DNA from: Galerina marginata
Taxonomy: Eukaryota > Basidiomycota > Agaricomycetes > Agaricales > Galerinaceae
Assembly (NCBI GenBank): GCA_023014335.1
Contig: JAECYW010000001.1
Location: forward strand, 2,108,001 to 2,172,000
DNA: 64,000 bases
Reading direction: 5' to 3'
This document shows positions 46,735 to 56,906 of this stretch, one piece after another (position 1 is the first letter of the stretch; every line of letters begins with the position of its first letter). Under the pieces are notes generated by a model, which was not told where the DNA came from, searched no databases, and saw only the letters and a list, made by a program, of their open reading frames with translations. The position numbers and the translations under genes were made by a program.

Positions 46735-48621
46735 ATGCAGGTCACCATAACCCTTCTCCCCGTATCACTGTCCCTCGTCCACATCCCCCGCTCTCGTCTC
46801 GACGCCCTCTCTCACCCCATCCTTAGGCAGCTCCTCCACCCAAGCCCGTCCTTCCTCACCATCACTTGCAATGAGATCGAACTCAGCGTGTTCGCCGAGC
46901 ACCATATGTTGGAGGACTTTGAACCAATAGCGCGGAAAGACAGGCATAGGCAACGTTCTAGGTCGGGCTCAGGCTCCAGTCGGAAAGGCGCATCCCAGAA
47001 TGCCCCTGCATACGACCCAGTCGAGATCTCATATGAGAAATGGAGTGTCCTGCAGATCGACTCGCACAGCGACCAGCTTGGTGAGGCCTCTTCCTTTCTG
47101 TTGCAGAAAAAACTTGGCTTATTTTTCTCAGACAATTCTGGAACCCGCGTCTATGACCTCTCAGCACCACTTGCCGCTGCCGGGATCTCCATCCTGTATC
47201 AGTCGTCCTATATGAGTGATTTCATCTTCGTTAGTCAACCAAAATAGATTGCATCCGTCATGTTTCCGACTTATTCCTTGCTCCACAGGTCAAGCAGTCG
47301 CGTCTTCAAGAAGCCATGGATTTATTCACATCTGCTGGGTTCCATCTTTACAAATCAGACTCCAGTTCGCCGATGTCTCCTTCTCTTTCTGCGTGCAGTG
47401 ACGACCACTCATCTCTCGATTTCCCAAAAAATTCGGTTCACGGAATGGGTGCCGTCCTTACCCGCCACCTGAGCGACACCAATCTCTCATCCTTGTCCAA
47501 TTTACAAATGACAAACACGACGGAAACAACTTCCGGTACACAATCTCCAAGGACAAAGTCTCATTCCCCCACATCCGGCGAAGTGCGCATGCTCCGTCCT
47601 GACCTCGCGTGCGTCGGTCTCTCAGACGAACTTGGCATAGACCACTGGGGTCTAAAAATCATCAAGCTTGTCGCGTTTCCTGACCTCATCCCATCTTCTC
47701 CACGCGTTCAGAGTTCTTATGCTTCGACTAAAAATCGATCCCACGTTGATCTCTATGACCCCTTCCCGCTTCAAGCGCCTGTCGTGGACCTCACCTCTGC
47801 CTCGTTATTTTCAGGTAACCGAAATTCTGACACATCTTCATCCTCATCTTCCAGTGACGACGATGGCTATTTTTCTCATTCACCGCAAAATGTATCAACA
47901 TCCTCACTCACGAGCAGCACGTCTCGTTCCTATTCGGACCTGCAATCCCTTTCATGTAATGCATCCCTTTACAAATCACCCTCAAAACACTTCGTCGCCA
48001 ACCTCGCCCCGCTTTCCCCCATTACTCCAAAAGCCCACACTCCTTCAATGTCAGTCGTCACCGAGTCGACTCCGCGTACAGCGACCGCGACTCCAAAACA
48101 GGAGTCGCAGGTACCATTCTTCAGCTTTACCAGAACACCAGAAGGCTCGTCGCTAACCGCAGACGTGCACGTCTTGGCCACGCTTTTCCCGCCGCATGAA
48201 AGGCACATGGTTATCTGCAGTGGCGAATTAGATGCTGCAGACCTTCGCCTCGAGGGCATGGATTCTTCGGACGAAGAAGAAGACGGCGACGATTCATCTC
48301 CGAGAAGCAACTCGTTAAAGTGCCTCCAAATCGATTTGCGACGTTTCGGACTTGGTAGGTCTTCTTTCCTACCTGACTTCTCCTCTATTGAATATCGACT
48401 GACCATATTTACACTAAAGATAAGCACGGTCTTGTAAACCGCTTTTCGCGGGTTCTAGAGGTGAATGGCATCAACCACATGTACAGTTCCACCTTCAAAA
48501 CGGCCAATTTACTGGTACGTTTTGCTCTTTACACCACGCCTCTTTAATTTTTACCTTTCCTTCTATGTAGGTTGATAAAAGGGATGCAGTCCGCGCCCAA
48601 AGTCTGCTACGAGCGTGTTAA
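46735..48621 (+). CDS. ACT-domain protein, CASTOR-like (putative amino-acid sensor)
   Basis: Model of 568 aa. Exons: 46735-47229, 47289-48354, 48420-48514, 48571-48621; all phases close. The N-terminal 165 aa (ITLLPVSLSLVHIPRSRLD, WSVLQIDSHSDQLGEASSFL, APLAAAGISILYQSSYMSDFIFV) match the layout of CASTOR-type ACT tandem domains: a beta strand with a short helix, then the AAGISILYQSSYMSDFIFV strand-helix-strand. A second pair comes after a 300-aa Ser-rich insert (ADVHVLATLFPPHERHMVICSGELD, then NGINHMYSSTFKTANLLVDKRD). In animals CASTOR1 binds arginine and releases TORC1 inhibition; the fungal proteins of this type are less studied. The function as a sensor is inference. The serine-rich insert (DTSSSSSSSDDDGYF) is unlike the compact animal protein. 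Confidence 0.75.
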
Positions 48622-51600
48622 ATCTATTTTGGGTCTGGATGCGCTACCTCCCCTCTCTAATCCTCACTCTCTCCCCTATATCGTCCATCCGAGACGACTC
48701 ACCTCCCTGTAACAGACACAGGACAAGATCAAGACTTCCTGACCGACTATACTTGCGTTGATCAACTGTGCATGGCCACTCAGTGTATTTTTCATCCAGG
48801 AGGTGATGTGCTAACCCCTTAATCGGAGAAGCGTCCAATCACATCATCATTACTATCATTTGGCACCCGAGCGTCTGCCATGCTACAACCGTCATCCCTC
48901 TCCCAGCAATTAGGATATGCAGATGGTCGTGCCTATTCCCTGCGCCACTCTCTACCCCTCTGTCTGATATTTCCCTTCGGTGCTAGCCCGACAGATGGCA
49001 GTCGGACAGAAGACCTCGGCTCAAAACAGAGACTGGTACATAACCAAAGGTAGAGCTCGGCATGCTCGGTTACGCGCCGTTACGTCGCCCGTCATATTTA
49101 GGGATTTGTCGTGCCTGTCCTCAGACTGAGGCTGTCCACTCCCCCCTACACACTGCCTCTGCTAAGCCCAGAACGGACTAGGCACTCTTGTGGCCCAGCG
49201 ACCTCCCGCGAAGTACATCCGATCTACTTATCTTTCCACCTGTCAGACCGTCCTCTCCATTTTACAACTTGTTGTACCTTCACCCATCGGGGACGACCCT
49301 CCGAGGTCACGTAACTTATACACTTCCCTGCTCCGTTCTCTCGACCTTCATCATACGTGACTACCCTCTGCTTTCCTCTCCGTCTTCCATCATTGCACTC
49401 CAATACTTCAATCCATGGTTGGCGCCATTTGACCGACCTGTTCTCCAGCATTTCTCTATACTTGTACAGGGGTCTCCTCGATTTCTTGGATATATGTATA
49501 CTAGTCTACATTGATATACTTTAAATTTTCATTAAATCCTCACTTCCATATTCCCCCACCTACCTTAGCACCAATACCCTGGCTCCGATGCCTTTATTTT
49601 TTTTCATTCCTTTCCTTCATTTCCATCACTCATCATCCACACCATTTTTTTGGCCATTCAATGGCTGATTATTTCAGTCACTTCCACAACACCCAATTGC
49701 CATTCAATATTTTAAACTTTCCGTGTCACTCTCTGATCGAGACCTCACTTTCTTGGATTACATTCTTTTTTTCGAGTCAAACCCTGGAGGCTGTTCTTAA
49801 CTAGCCTTCCGTAGGTTCTCGTCCTAGGAACAAATGTAACAACGGTACATCATGTTTTTTTTGGCATACTTAGATATATAGATCTGCCTTGTGTCCCCAT
49901 GGTGCAATGTATTCGAGTTAGGCCCACTGAAAACGTACCCACCTTTTCTTATTTTATATACATATGAGCAAGCAAGCAAGATCATATGTAGACCACTTCC
50001 AGATGGTGTCCACATGAAACTACGAGCAGATGTAGAATCCAATATAGTCGTGCTCGAGGACGCCACTCGGAATGACGCACTTATTGACGCGCTTATTGAC
50101 GCGCTCGTTGCAAAATCGGTAGAGACTTGGGCTCGCGTTTCATGTGTTTCTGTCAGTCGGTATAGATAAGTAGCATTCTTGCTCAGAATTAGGTTTTGAA
50201 TTGACATACATTCAAAATAAGGCTTGAAAGAGTATGGGCAAATCTGTGTACTAGTAGATCATCGTTTTCGTGCACTGGTTTCTGATCACGAGGACGTCTT
50301 GAGCAAGTCTTGAGAAACCAGGACATGTCACTAAGCAAGCGCATGATGTCCAGCGCGTCCAGGGTACGTCCGTGCGTTCCGGTCGGGCAATCTCTGACAT
50401 TTGGATACCACGACGCCAATTAGCACAAGTGAGTTGCAGGAGACTCAAGGACTAACTTGAATTAGAGGTTGCAAGTGCCACAAAAAAGTCAGTGACTATC
50501 CTAGCCGGAATATACGACATGGCCCAGGCAAATTAGAGAGACGTAGTGGATCCAGTGTTGGACGCAGAGCAACATGCGCAGCAGGTAACTAAATCCCGTT
50601 CGGTACGGTTTCTCTCTCTCCTGTGCACTGGAATGACCTAGTAATTAGGTCTTTTTTAGACCTAGAGGTTCAAGCGCTCACGATTTTGTGGCAACAGCAG
50701 TGGAAGGAGTGGGAAGAAGTAACTGCAGTCCAATCCCAAGTCCAAGCCCTGCGGCGCACGGTCCAGCCTAACCACGATGGGCCACTTTGTCGCATATTGA
50801 GTTCTAAAGGTCAGCGCGTCATGCGGATCGGCGCTGGCCGCAGTGAGCGCAAACATACATATCGAGGAACGCGAGCGACTCGATCCCTTTGCGAACCGGT
50901 TTCCTTGCGTTCACAGTTCGTTTATCACTATCGAGCGATCGTCTCCGTTTAATGCGGTCCGATCCAGTTGGGAGTCGCGGGAAGAGGCGTTCGATGGTAA
51001 ACATCGGCCGTCGGTACGTCTAATAGGCGCGTCCCATGTCAAGTTCTTGGAGCCGGATGGATATATGTACCAGAGTGGCCAGTTCGCGCAAGAAGCGGAG
51101 AGCGACAGATCTGAATGGAAAGAATATCGCATTTACGCAACCGTCAATCCTTATTCGCCAATCGTCTTTTTACCTCGAATATCACCCGAAATGAAGCCCA
51201 AACCGCCCAACACAATATTTCATTTCTAAAGCCCTGACCAAGCCCTGACAACCCCAAATGATTTGGAGATTTGGACCGGTACCTCCGGACAGGTATAACT
51301 GTCAAAAAGTGATTGTACTTCAGGTCGGATTCAGGCGTACATACTTATCATAGGGTACAGGACTTTCAGTCCATAGACCTTGACTTCTGAGCATAACATG
51401 GTGTTTACGGTCCCGTATCCCGAATGTTTTCAATTTTGTGCTTTTCTAGTATGCGGATATTGATCCGTCTTAGAAAGCGAGAGATCACAGGGGATGGACA
51501 TTCGGTAAATCGATGGCTATTGATGCGCCCAAGCTTTAACGCCTCAAGAATGCAGAAGGTTTAACATATGAAATCCCGGATGTGATTGAGCGTCGTTGGA

Positions 51601-51903
51601 GACCCGAGAATCCGTTCTGGCTTGTTGAGAACAGCCTAAAATCGTATAAGGTGAAGAGTTTCAAGTTTCTCTTTCGAGACGATCCACGTCAAGGACTCGG
51701 AGAGAAAGACGAATGAATTGTAAACGCTAAAAGTACAACATCAAAAGTATAAAATGAGCAACTGAATAGCAAAGAAAGCGTGATGTCGACAAACAGATGA
51801 AAGCAATGAAGATGGTAAGTTGAAGGGTATGTGGATGAATGGATATGCCAAGTGTCCCGGAAATCCCAAAGAAAAGAAGAGTCACCTAAGATTTGACTAA
51901 AGG
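48622..51903. other. 3.3-kb gene-poor region
   Basis: 48622-50550 is pyrimidine- and AT-rich, with no supported gene; a small tandem repeat (GACGCGCTTATT, about 50083-50106) lies in it. Between about 50660 and 51716 (+) coding-like runs appear in changing frames and are listed separately. Confidence 0.5.
50655..51716 (+). pseudogene. possible degraded or mis-assembled gene
   Basis: Three stretches look like protein but do not join in one frame. They are LEVQALTILWQQQWKEWEEV (about 50662-50730), then RLIGASHVKFLEPDGYMYQS...EWKEYRIYATVNPYSPIVFL (about 51019-51228), then EGLTYEIPDVIERRWRPENP...SFKFLFRDDP to a stop at 51714-51716. The amino-acid makeup, rich in W, E, Y and K in a non-random order, suggests real coding origin. 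Between 51230 and 51545 stops occur in every frame, though introns could explain part of this. No family recognised. Confidence 0.35.
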
Positions 51904-54009
51904 TCAACTAAATTCGCCAGCAGAATGGGTAGTGGCCTCGATTGCTTCAGCCTCTCTTGTACGTTTCGCGATGGAGATAAACCATTCATCGAATTCAGGA
52001 GGACCATCGTCTTCGTCTTCGTCCAAGATGAAGAATTTATTCTTCGGGCTTTCCCTGAACTCTCCGTATGTAGAGCTAGAACGATATTCCGGTTGGTCTC
52101 GGAAGAAGCGAGGTATCTTTTTCATCCGTAACTGAAGGATAGTCTAAGTAACCCTGCTGGAAGTTGTCGGCGATATCTTCTTCGACAGTGTCAGAAAAGA
52201 AACCGCTACCAAGCCTTTGCAGGTCTTGAGGTGTTTCCGGAAACGGCGAGTCACAACGAGAAGAGGGGTCAGACATGTAACTCTGCCTGTCTAACTCATC
52301 CTCGACGTCACATTTGCCGTCTTCGGATAAGGTAGGGCCTTTGGAGGGGACGACTAAAGAGTTGCCGGAGGAGGAGTCCTGTGGATCCGTCGCGTTTGCC
52401 CAATATATCCAAGGATCGCTGGCCGATGTTTCATGAATAACGATATGTGGCGCTACGAAAGGGTTAACAGAGTGGATGGTATGAACTCCAGTATGGTATT
52501 TCCCCAAGTCCGAGAGAATGGGCTGTAACAGTAAGTGTTAAGCCAAAAAATCAGATGAGTAGGACAAAGTAACTTACATCTGCGGGATCAGTCCATTTAT
52601 AAGGTTTCTCAATGGCTCCAAGGAATCAGCGGCTTTCGTAGCGTATCCGGAATTCTTCAGCTTTCAAGCTAGCAGTTATTGCCTACAAGTGGGGAGGTAT
52701 TGACAAAGATCAGAGGGGAAAGCTGTAAGACGAAAGATCGGGACAAACCGCAACTTTACACAGCCGACGCTGAATGACAACACAAATATCGCGTGTGAAA
52801 TGAAACTGTCTTTCGCGCTCGGTACGTTTAACCTATAGTTGGAGTTAATTGTAGAAACTGGTATCTGAGCCAGCAGATTACACACCATACGGCGGAACGC
52901 AGAGTGATTAAATACTGTTCGAGCCCCAAGCGTTCGAATAGGCGCTTCCCATTGGATTTCGTTCTCTTCTGGGAGAGGGGTAGGGTAGAATGTGGCCATC
53001 AACTCATCGTATGTATGCATACGACATGTTGACCGATAGAAAGGAGGAACCTGTGAGATTTGGCATTGTTTGATAGCCAGCACGGTTATTTTCAGCTACA
53101 TTTAGGGCATCCCATATTTCAGGCGGAGGTGTAATGACGATGTGGGGGGCAAGTTCAGGACGGTGCGAATCGATTACGATCGTATGAGGACTGCGACGAT
53201 AGGACTTGAGAATGTCCTTTATAATCATCGTTAGGCATACAGAATACGTTTGTGTATGAGAGTACTTACATGTCCAGTTGTGTCTTCTATGACACCATCG
53301 ACAATGAAAGGGGGAAGCGGTACAAAGCTTCATGTGACAAAAGGTAAGTACAGTGATAGAAGAATAGCCAACAAAAGACCGACCATGTCGTGAAGCTGGT
53401 AAGAGGTGTTCGTTTGTGTGGCTAACTTTTCATCCTGGTCGTGAAAGACGTCGTCTGTTCCCGCAGTCGGATCCCACATGGCTGGTCGTGGTTGGGAACA
53501 TGAGGCGTCACTATCGATTAGACCAGGCGCCTCTGGACAGATAGTGTGATTTGGCATTTCAGAACATTGCTGGGACAGAGAAAGTCGATAATTATGCGCA
53601 ATGAAGGCGCTATTCGTCATTGTTTCATGGCCAACCTGACAAAAAAAAAGGGGTGAAATGGGAACAGTCCGTTGTGCCGTCGGAACGAGTCTCGCACCTC
53701 AGTAGCCACGTCTTCGCCATTGTCATCCTCAAACAGCCTCGCACTGGTATGTGCTTTCCGTCCTTGATCATCATCTAGCGAGTGATGAGGTGCTGGAGGC
53801 GTCGTGTGCGATAAAGTTTCAGAAACATCGCCGTCGTTCGTTGTTGATGGACACGTGATCGCTTTGTGGCGCGTCATTAAGGGCTGCACGTCGCGCTGCA
53901 GGGTGCCACTCGACGCGTTGCGAGAAGAGCCAGCCTTCGCAGAGGTAGAGAGCATTGAACGGAACGAGACTGCACCGAATTTTGGTAAGGAAAACCTTCG
54001 TCCTCGCAT
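51904..54009 (-). CDS. unrecognised Ser-rich protein, one or two frame breaks
   Basis: First exon 54009-53698 (MRGRRFSLPKFGAVSF...), second from 53635. Further exons include the blocks HDMVGLFFVPLPPFIVDGVIED, SYRRSPHTIVIDSHRPELAPHIVITPP, EENEIQWEAPIRTLGARTVF and DLGKYHTGVHTIHSVNPFVAPHIVI. The segment HIVI appears twice (APHIVITPP, APHIVIHET), perhaps an internal repeat. Near 52118-52122 a T5 run (A5 on the coding strand) is one base too long. Removing one joins SVTDEK to IPRFFRDQPEY and gives the acidic end LDEDEDDGPPEFDEW to the stop at 51904; otherwise the protein stops at 52076. The join near 52580-52680 is unresolved: a TGA lies in the frame that matches the next exon. Function unknown; no transmembrane segment or known domain seen. 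Confidence 0.55.
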
Positions 54010-54630
54010 TTTAAAGTTATATAGACAACGGTAGCGCTGGAGAAGTCGGTGTCCGGCGACGGTCGTGTCGGATCGGTTGGGTGGGAAATGGGATACGGGA
54101 GAGGATACAGGAACGATGTTTCGCAGAGATATTACCAGTTGCTGCGTGCTGTGGCAGAATATATCTGGAGGGGGAGGGAATGGTATGTGGTGGTACCCAA
54201 CAATCTTATATCGGCATTTGTATGTCCGTCCCGCGGGCCTTCCGAGGTGGCTTTGTGGCGTCGTGGGCCACTTTCGCATTGACGGACTCCTACCATAAAC
54301 AGAAAACCTCCCAGGTCTGAAACCAATGCCTTTGATAAACCACCAATGCGTATTGTTTTCAGTGGCCCAATGACCAGTAGACTAGTATCATGCATGCAAT
54401 GTCGGCCATACTCACCGGCCACATGCCCGGAATGACCCTCGGAAGTGGCTCAGTGACACAACAAAATATTTTCCAAATTCCACAAGTCGAGTGGCAGGCA
54501 ATGACTGCCAACATATCATTATAATCGGAAAAGTTCGCGCAGCAGAAAAACATGAGGCAATATAACAGATCGGGAAAGGAGGGATATCATTCCAAATCGA
54601 ACACACGATGATACAACAACCGAAAACCGT
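54010..54630. other. intergenic region
   Basis: The upstream region of the Ser-rich gene and the 3' UTR of the SDR gene, both on the minus strand. Overlapping short open frames here show no coding character. Confidence 0.45.
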
Positions 54631-56210
54631 TCACTCCTTGGTATTGACTTCTGAGAGGAGAGAACCTTCATCTGGACGCCGGCCAGAAATCTTGACAAAA
54701 CTCTCCATCGCATAATCTGCACCTGATACCTGAGGATATAGAGTTAAATATATTTCAGGATAATTGGAATAAGCGACACACCCATTGCACAAGGTCTCGG
54801 AGGAAGCTCGGTAGATGTCTCACAAAGGGGATGAAGTTGGTGTAGAATGGGAGGAGTATCGTCTGCGAATGTTGATCGTCAAGCGCAGCAATGATTCTCT
54901 TCACGACTGCTACAGGGGGGACGGAGGGGCAGAGAAACCCGAACAGAGGAAACTTCGGGAAAGTGACCGTCTTGAACATTGGCGTCAGGACATGCCCGGG
55001 GCTAACAAGGGTGGTACGAATCTGTGGACATTTATATCTGCAAAGGGGTCAGAGAACACACAGGAACAAAAAAAAAGGAAATTGTACCTCTTATCCAGTT
55101 CATATCTCAGAGATTCGTGTAGCCCAACAACAGCAGCTTTTGACGCGCAATAATCGGCTGCAAGGAAGGTAATGAACATGGAAGGCCGCAAGAGTCAGAG
55201 ATACATACACATTTGCGCGACACCAGTCATGCCCAAAGCCGACGACATGGTGACCTGGAAGTTGAAAAATTAATAGGAAACCGTATTCAAGGAAGATGTA
55301 TTTACAACATGCCCTGACTTGTTTTTCAATAAGCTCGGGAGAAATGCTTTCAGGATCCAAAAATGCGACAATGTATTGGCACCAAAGGTTCTGCACGGGT
55401 GGGGTTGCATTTAACTTCTTTAAAAAGAACAGCCCTCTTACTGTTGGACATCTTCTGCACTCAGGTCGACAATAAGTTTTCCTTGGACAACCCCGGCGTT
55501 ATTGACAAGAATGGTTGGTTCACCAATCTGAGGTAGAAATGATTACTTCAGAGACAAAGTTCAAAATATTCGGCCGCACCTCTTCAATAATCTTTTTGGA
55601 CACAGCTTCAACCTCTTCCCATTTCGAAACATCGCACTTGTAATACGCAATGTTATCTGCCAAGTGTAAGCGACATTCCAGCCAATACTGTGTGCCGGGC
55701 GCTTACAATTTTCGGTGACAATTGGGTTGACATCCAGGACTACGACAGTAACATTCCGTACGGCCAAAGTGTTGGCAAGGAGCTCCCCGATACCAGATGC
55801 GCCTCCCGTGACAACCACGATCTGCTCGCTCCATTCAAGCGGGCCTGGTCGCAGAAGAAGGCTCCCTTGGTTGCGATATAATCTTGAATACCATTTCACA
55901 AACCCTGCAATACACCATCAGGAAAGTTTCGACATTTTGTCTGAGGCTTACAGAAGACTGAGATCGCCACATAGTAGATCGAGCTGAGAACAACGATATT
56001 GTCGGAGAACTTGGCTCCTTGGAAAATGTAAAAGACTGGAATAAAGAATACAAAAAATGGACCTATATTAACATTAGTCAATGGCATACAGGAACAACAC
56101 AAAAACGATTCCTTACTGAAGGCCGTGTTTGCTAAAACTTGCATGACGAGATCTATGTCCAAGTTGTCGAAGATTGGTGAGCCATCTTCACGACGCTGAG
56201 TAGGTTCCAT
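54631..56210 (-). CDS. membrane-anchored short-chain dehydrogenase/reductase
   Basis: Model of 373 aa. Exons: 56210-56117, 56062-55952, 55904-55707, 55656-55580, 55527-55442, 55390-55306, 55254-55209, 55157-55088, 55037-54782, 54729-54631. Two hydrophobic segments sit at residues about 33-70 (FFVFFIPVFYIF, VVLSSIYYVAISVF). The Rossmann motif is TGGASGIG, the cofactor-choice region VVVLDVNP (acidic residue, favouring NAD over NADP), then VNNAG, and the catalytic SSALGMTG and DYCASKAAV (Y-x3-K). The layout resembles the SDR16C group (RDH10 / 17-beta-HSD11-like) of the ER or lipid droplets, which act on retinoid, steroid or long-chain alcohols. The substrate in this fungus cannot be told. Confidence 0.9.
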
Positions 56211-56906
56211 GTTCTATTCTTTGGATTGAAAGGCGCAGCCTCTCTGAAGATATAAACGAAAGTGAGGAATTAGGTGAAAAAGGGAAGCGAAGGCAACGTC
56301 AGAGGAACCACGGGTAGGTACGTTATCCCAAATTGGAAGGAGCCCCTGTGTGAGTCTCGCAATAGCCGTCGTTCTAAGGGCAGCCGTCGTTCACCGTTCA
56401 ACTTCCACCACAACGCCACCTACGCCCTCTTCCTCCCTTTGTCAACTCTTTCCAAGAGGCCCCGAAGATATCTTGAACTTGCCGTCAAGGACAATGATGT
56501 TCAATCTCACCTGCTTTCACTTCCACCAACTTCTTCGTCGTATGCCGCTCTAGATCTAATCAAACCCCCTGTTCATATGAGGAGCAGTAGAGTGCTTGAT
56601 GCTTGAATTTATTATGACTTTTTTTTTGTATTACAGTCTCTGTGCTAGGTCTGACTACGACTGGCACTGCTGTCTGTGGTTGATTTTTGTAATTTCTTGG
56701 GGTGAATAGAGGCTTCATTTAGCAATACCGCCGGAGAGGCTATCCTATGCCCGCACATGTAGATCGGGCTTGTAGAAGCTGCCTATTGGTCTTCCTGGCT
56801 GGGTGTGAATCTGTCACGCTGTCGAATGAATTACAAAAGCTGAAAATCACCACCATCGCCTTTAGCATTACAACCCTCAATACCGTTGTCGAGCTCATCC
56901 TTTTCC
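56211..56906. promoter_or_regulatory. divergent intergenic region, SDR / repetitive gene
   Basis: 696 bp between two divergent starts. It contains a T9 run (about 56619) followed by TTACAG, which could be a leader intron acceptor for the plus-strand gene. A short open frame 56274-56606 is not convincing. Confidence 0.45.

Noticed and set aside
50083..50106. Short tandem repeat as a CRISPR-like array
   Set aside because: Only two and a half copies of 12 bp with no spacers.
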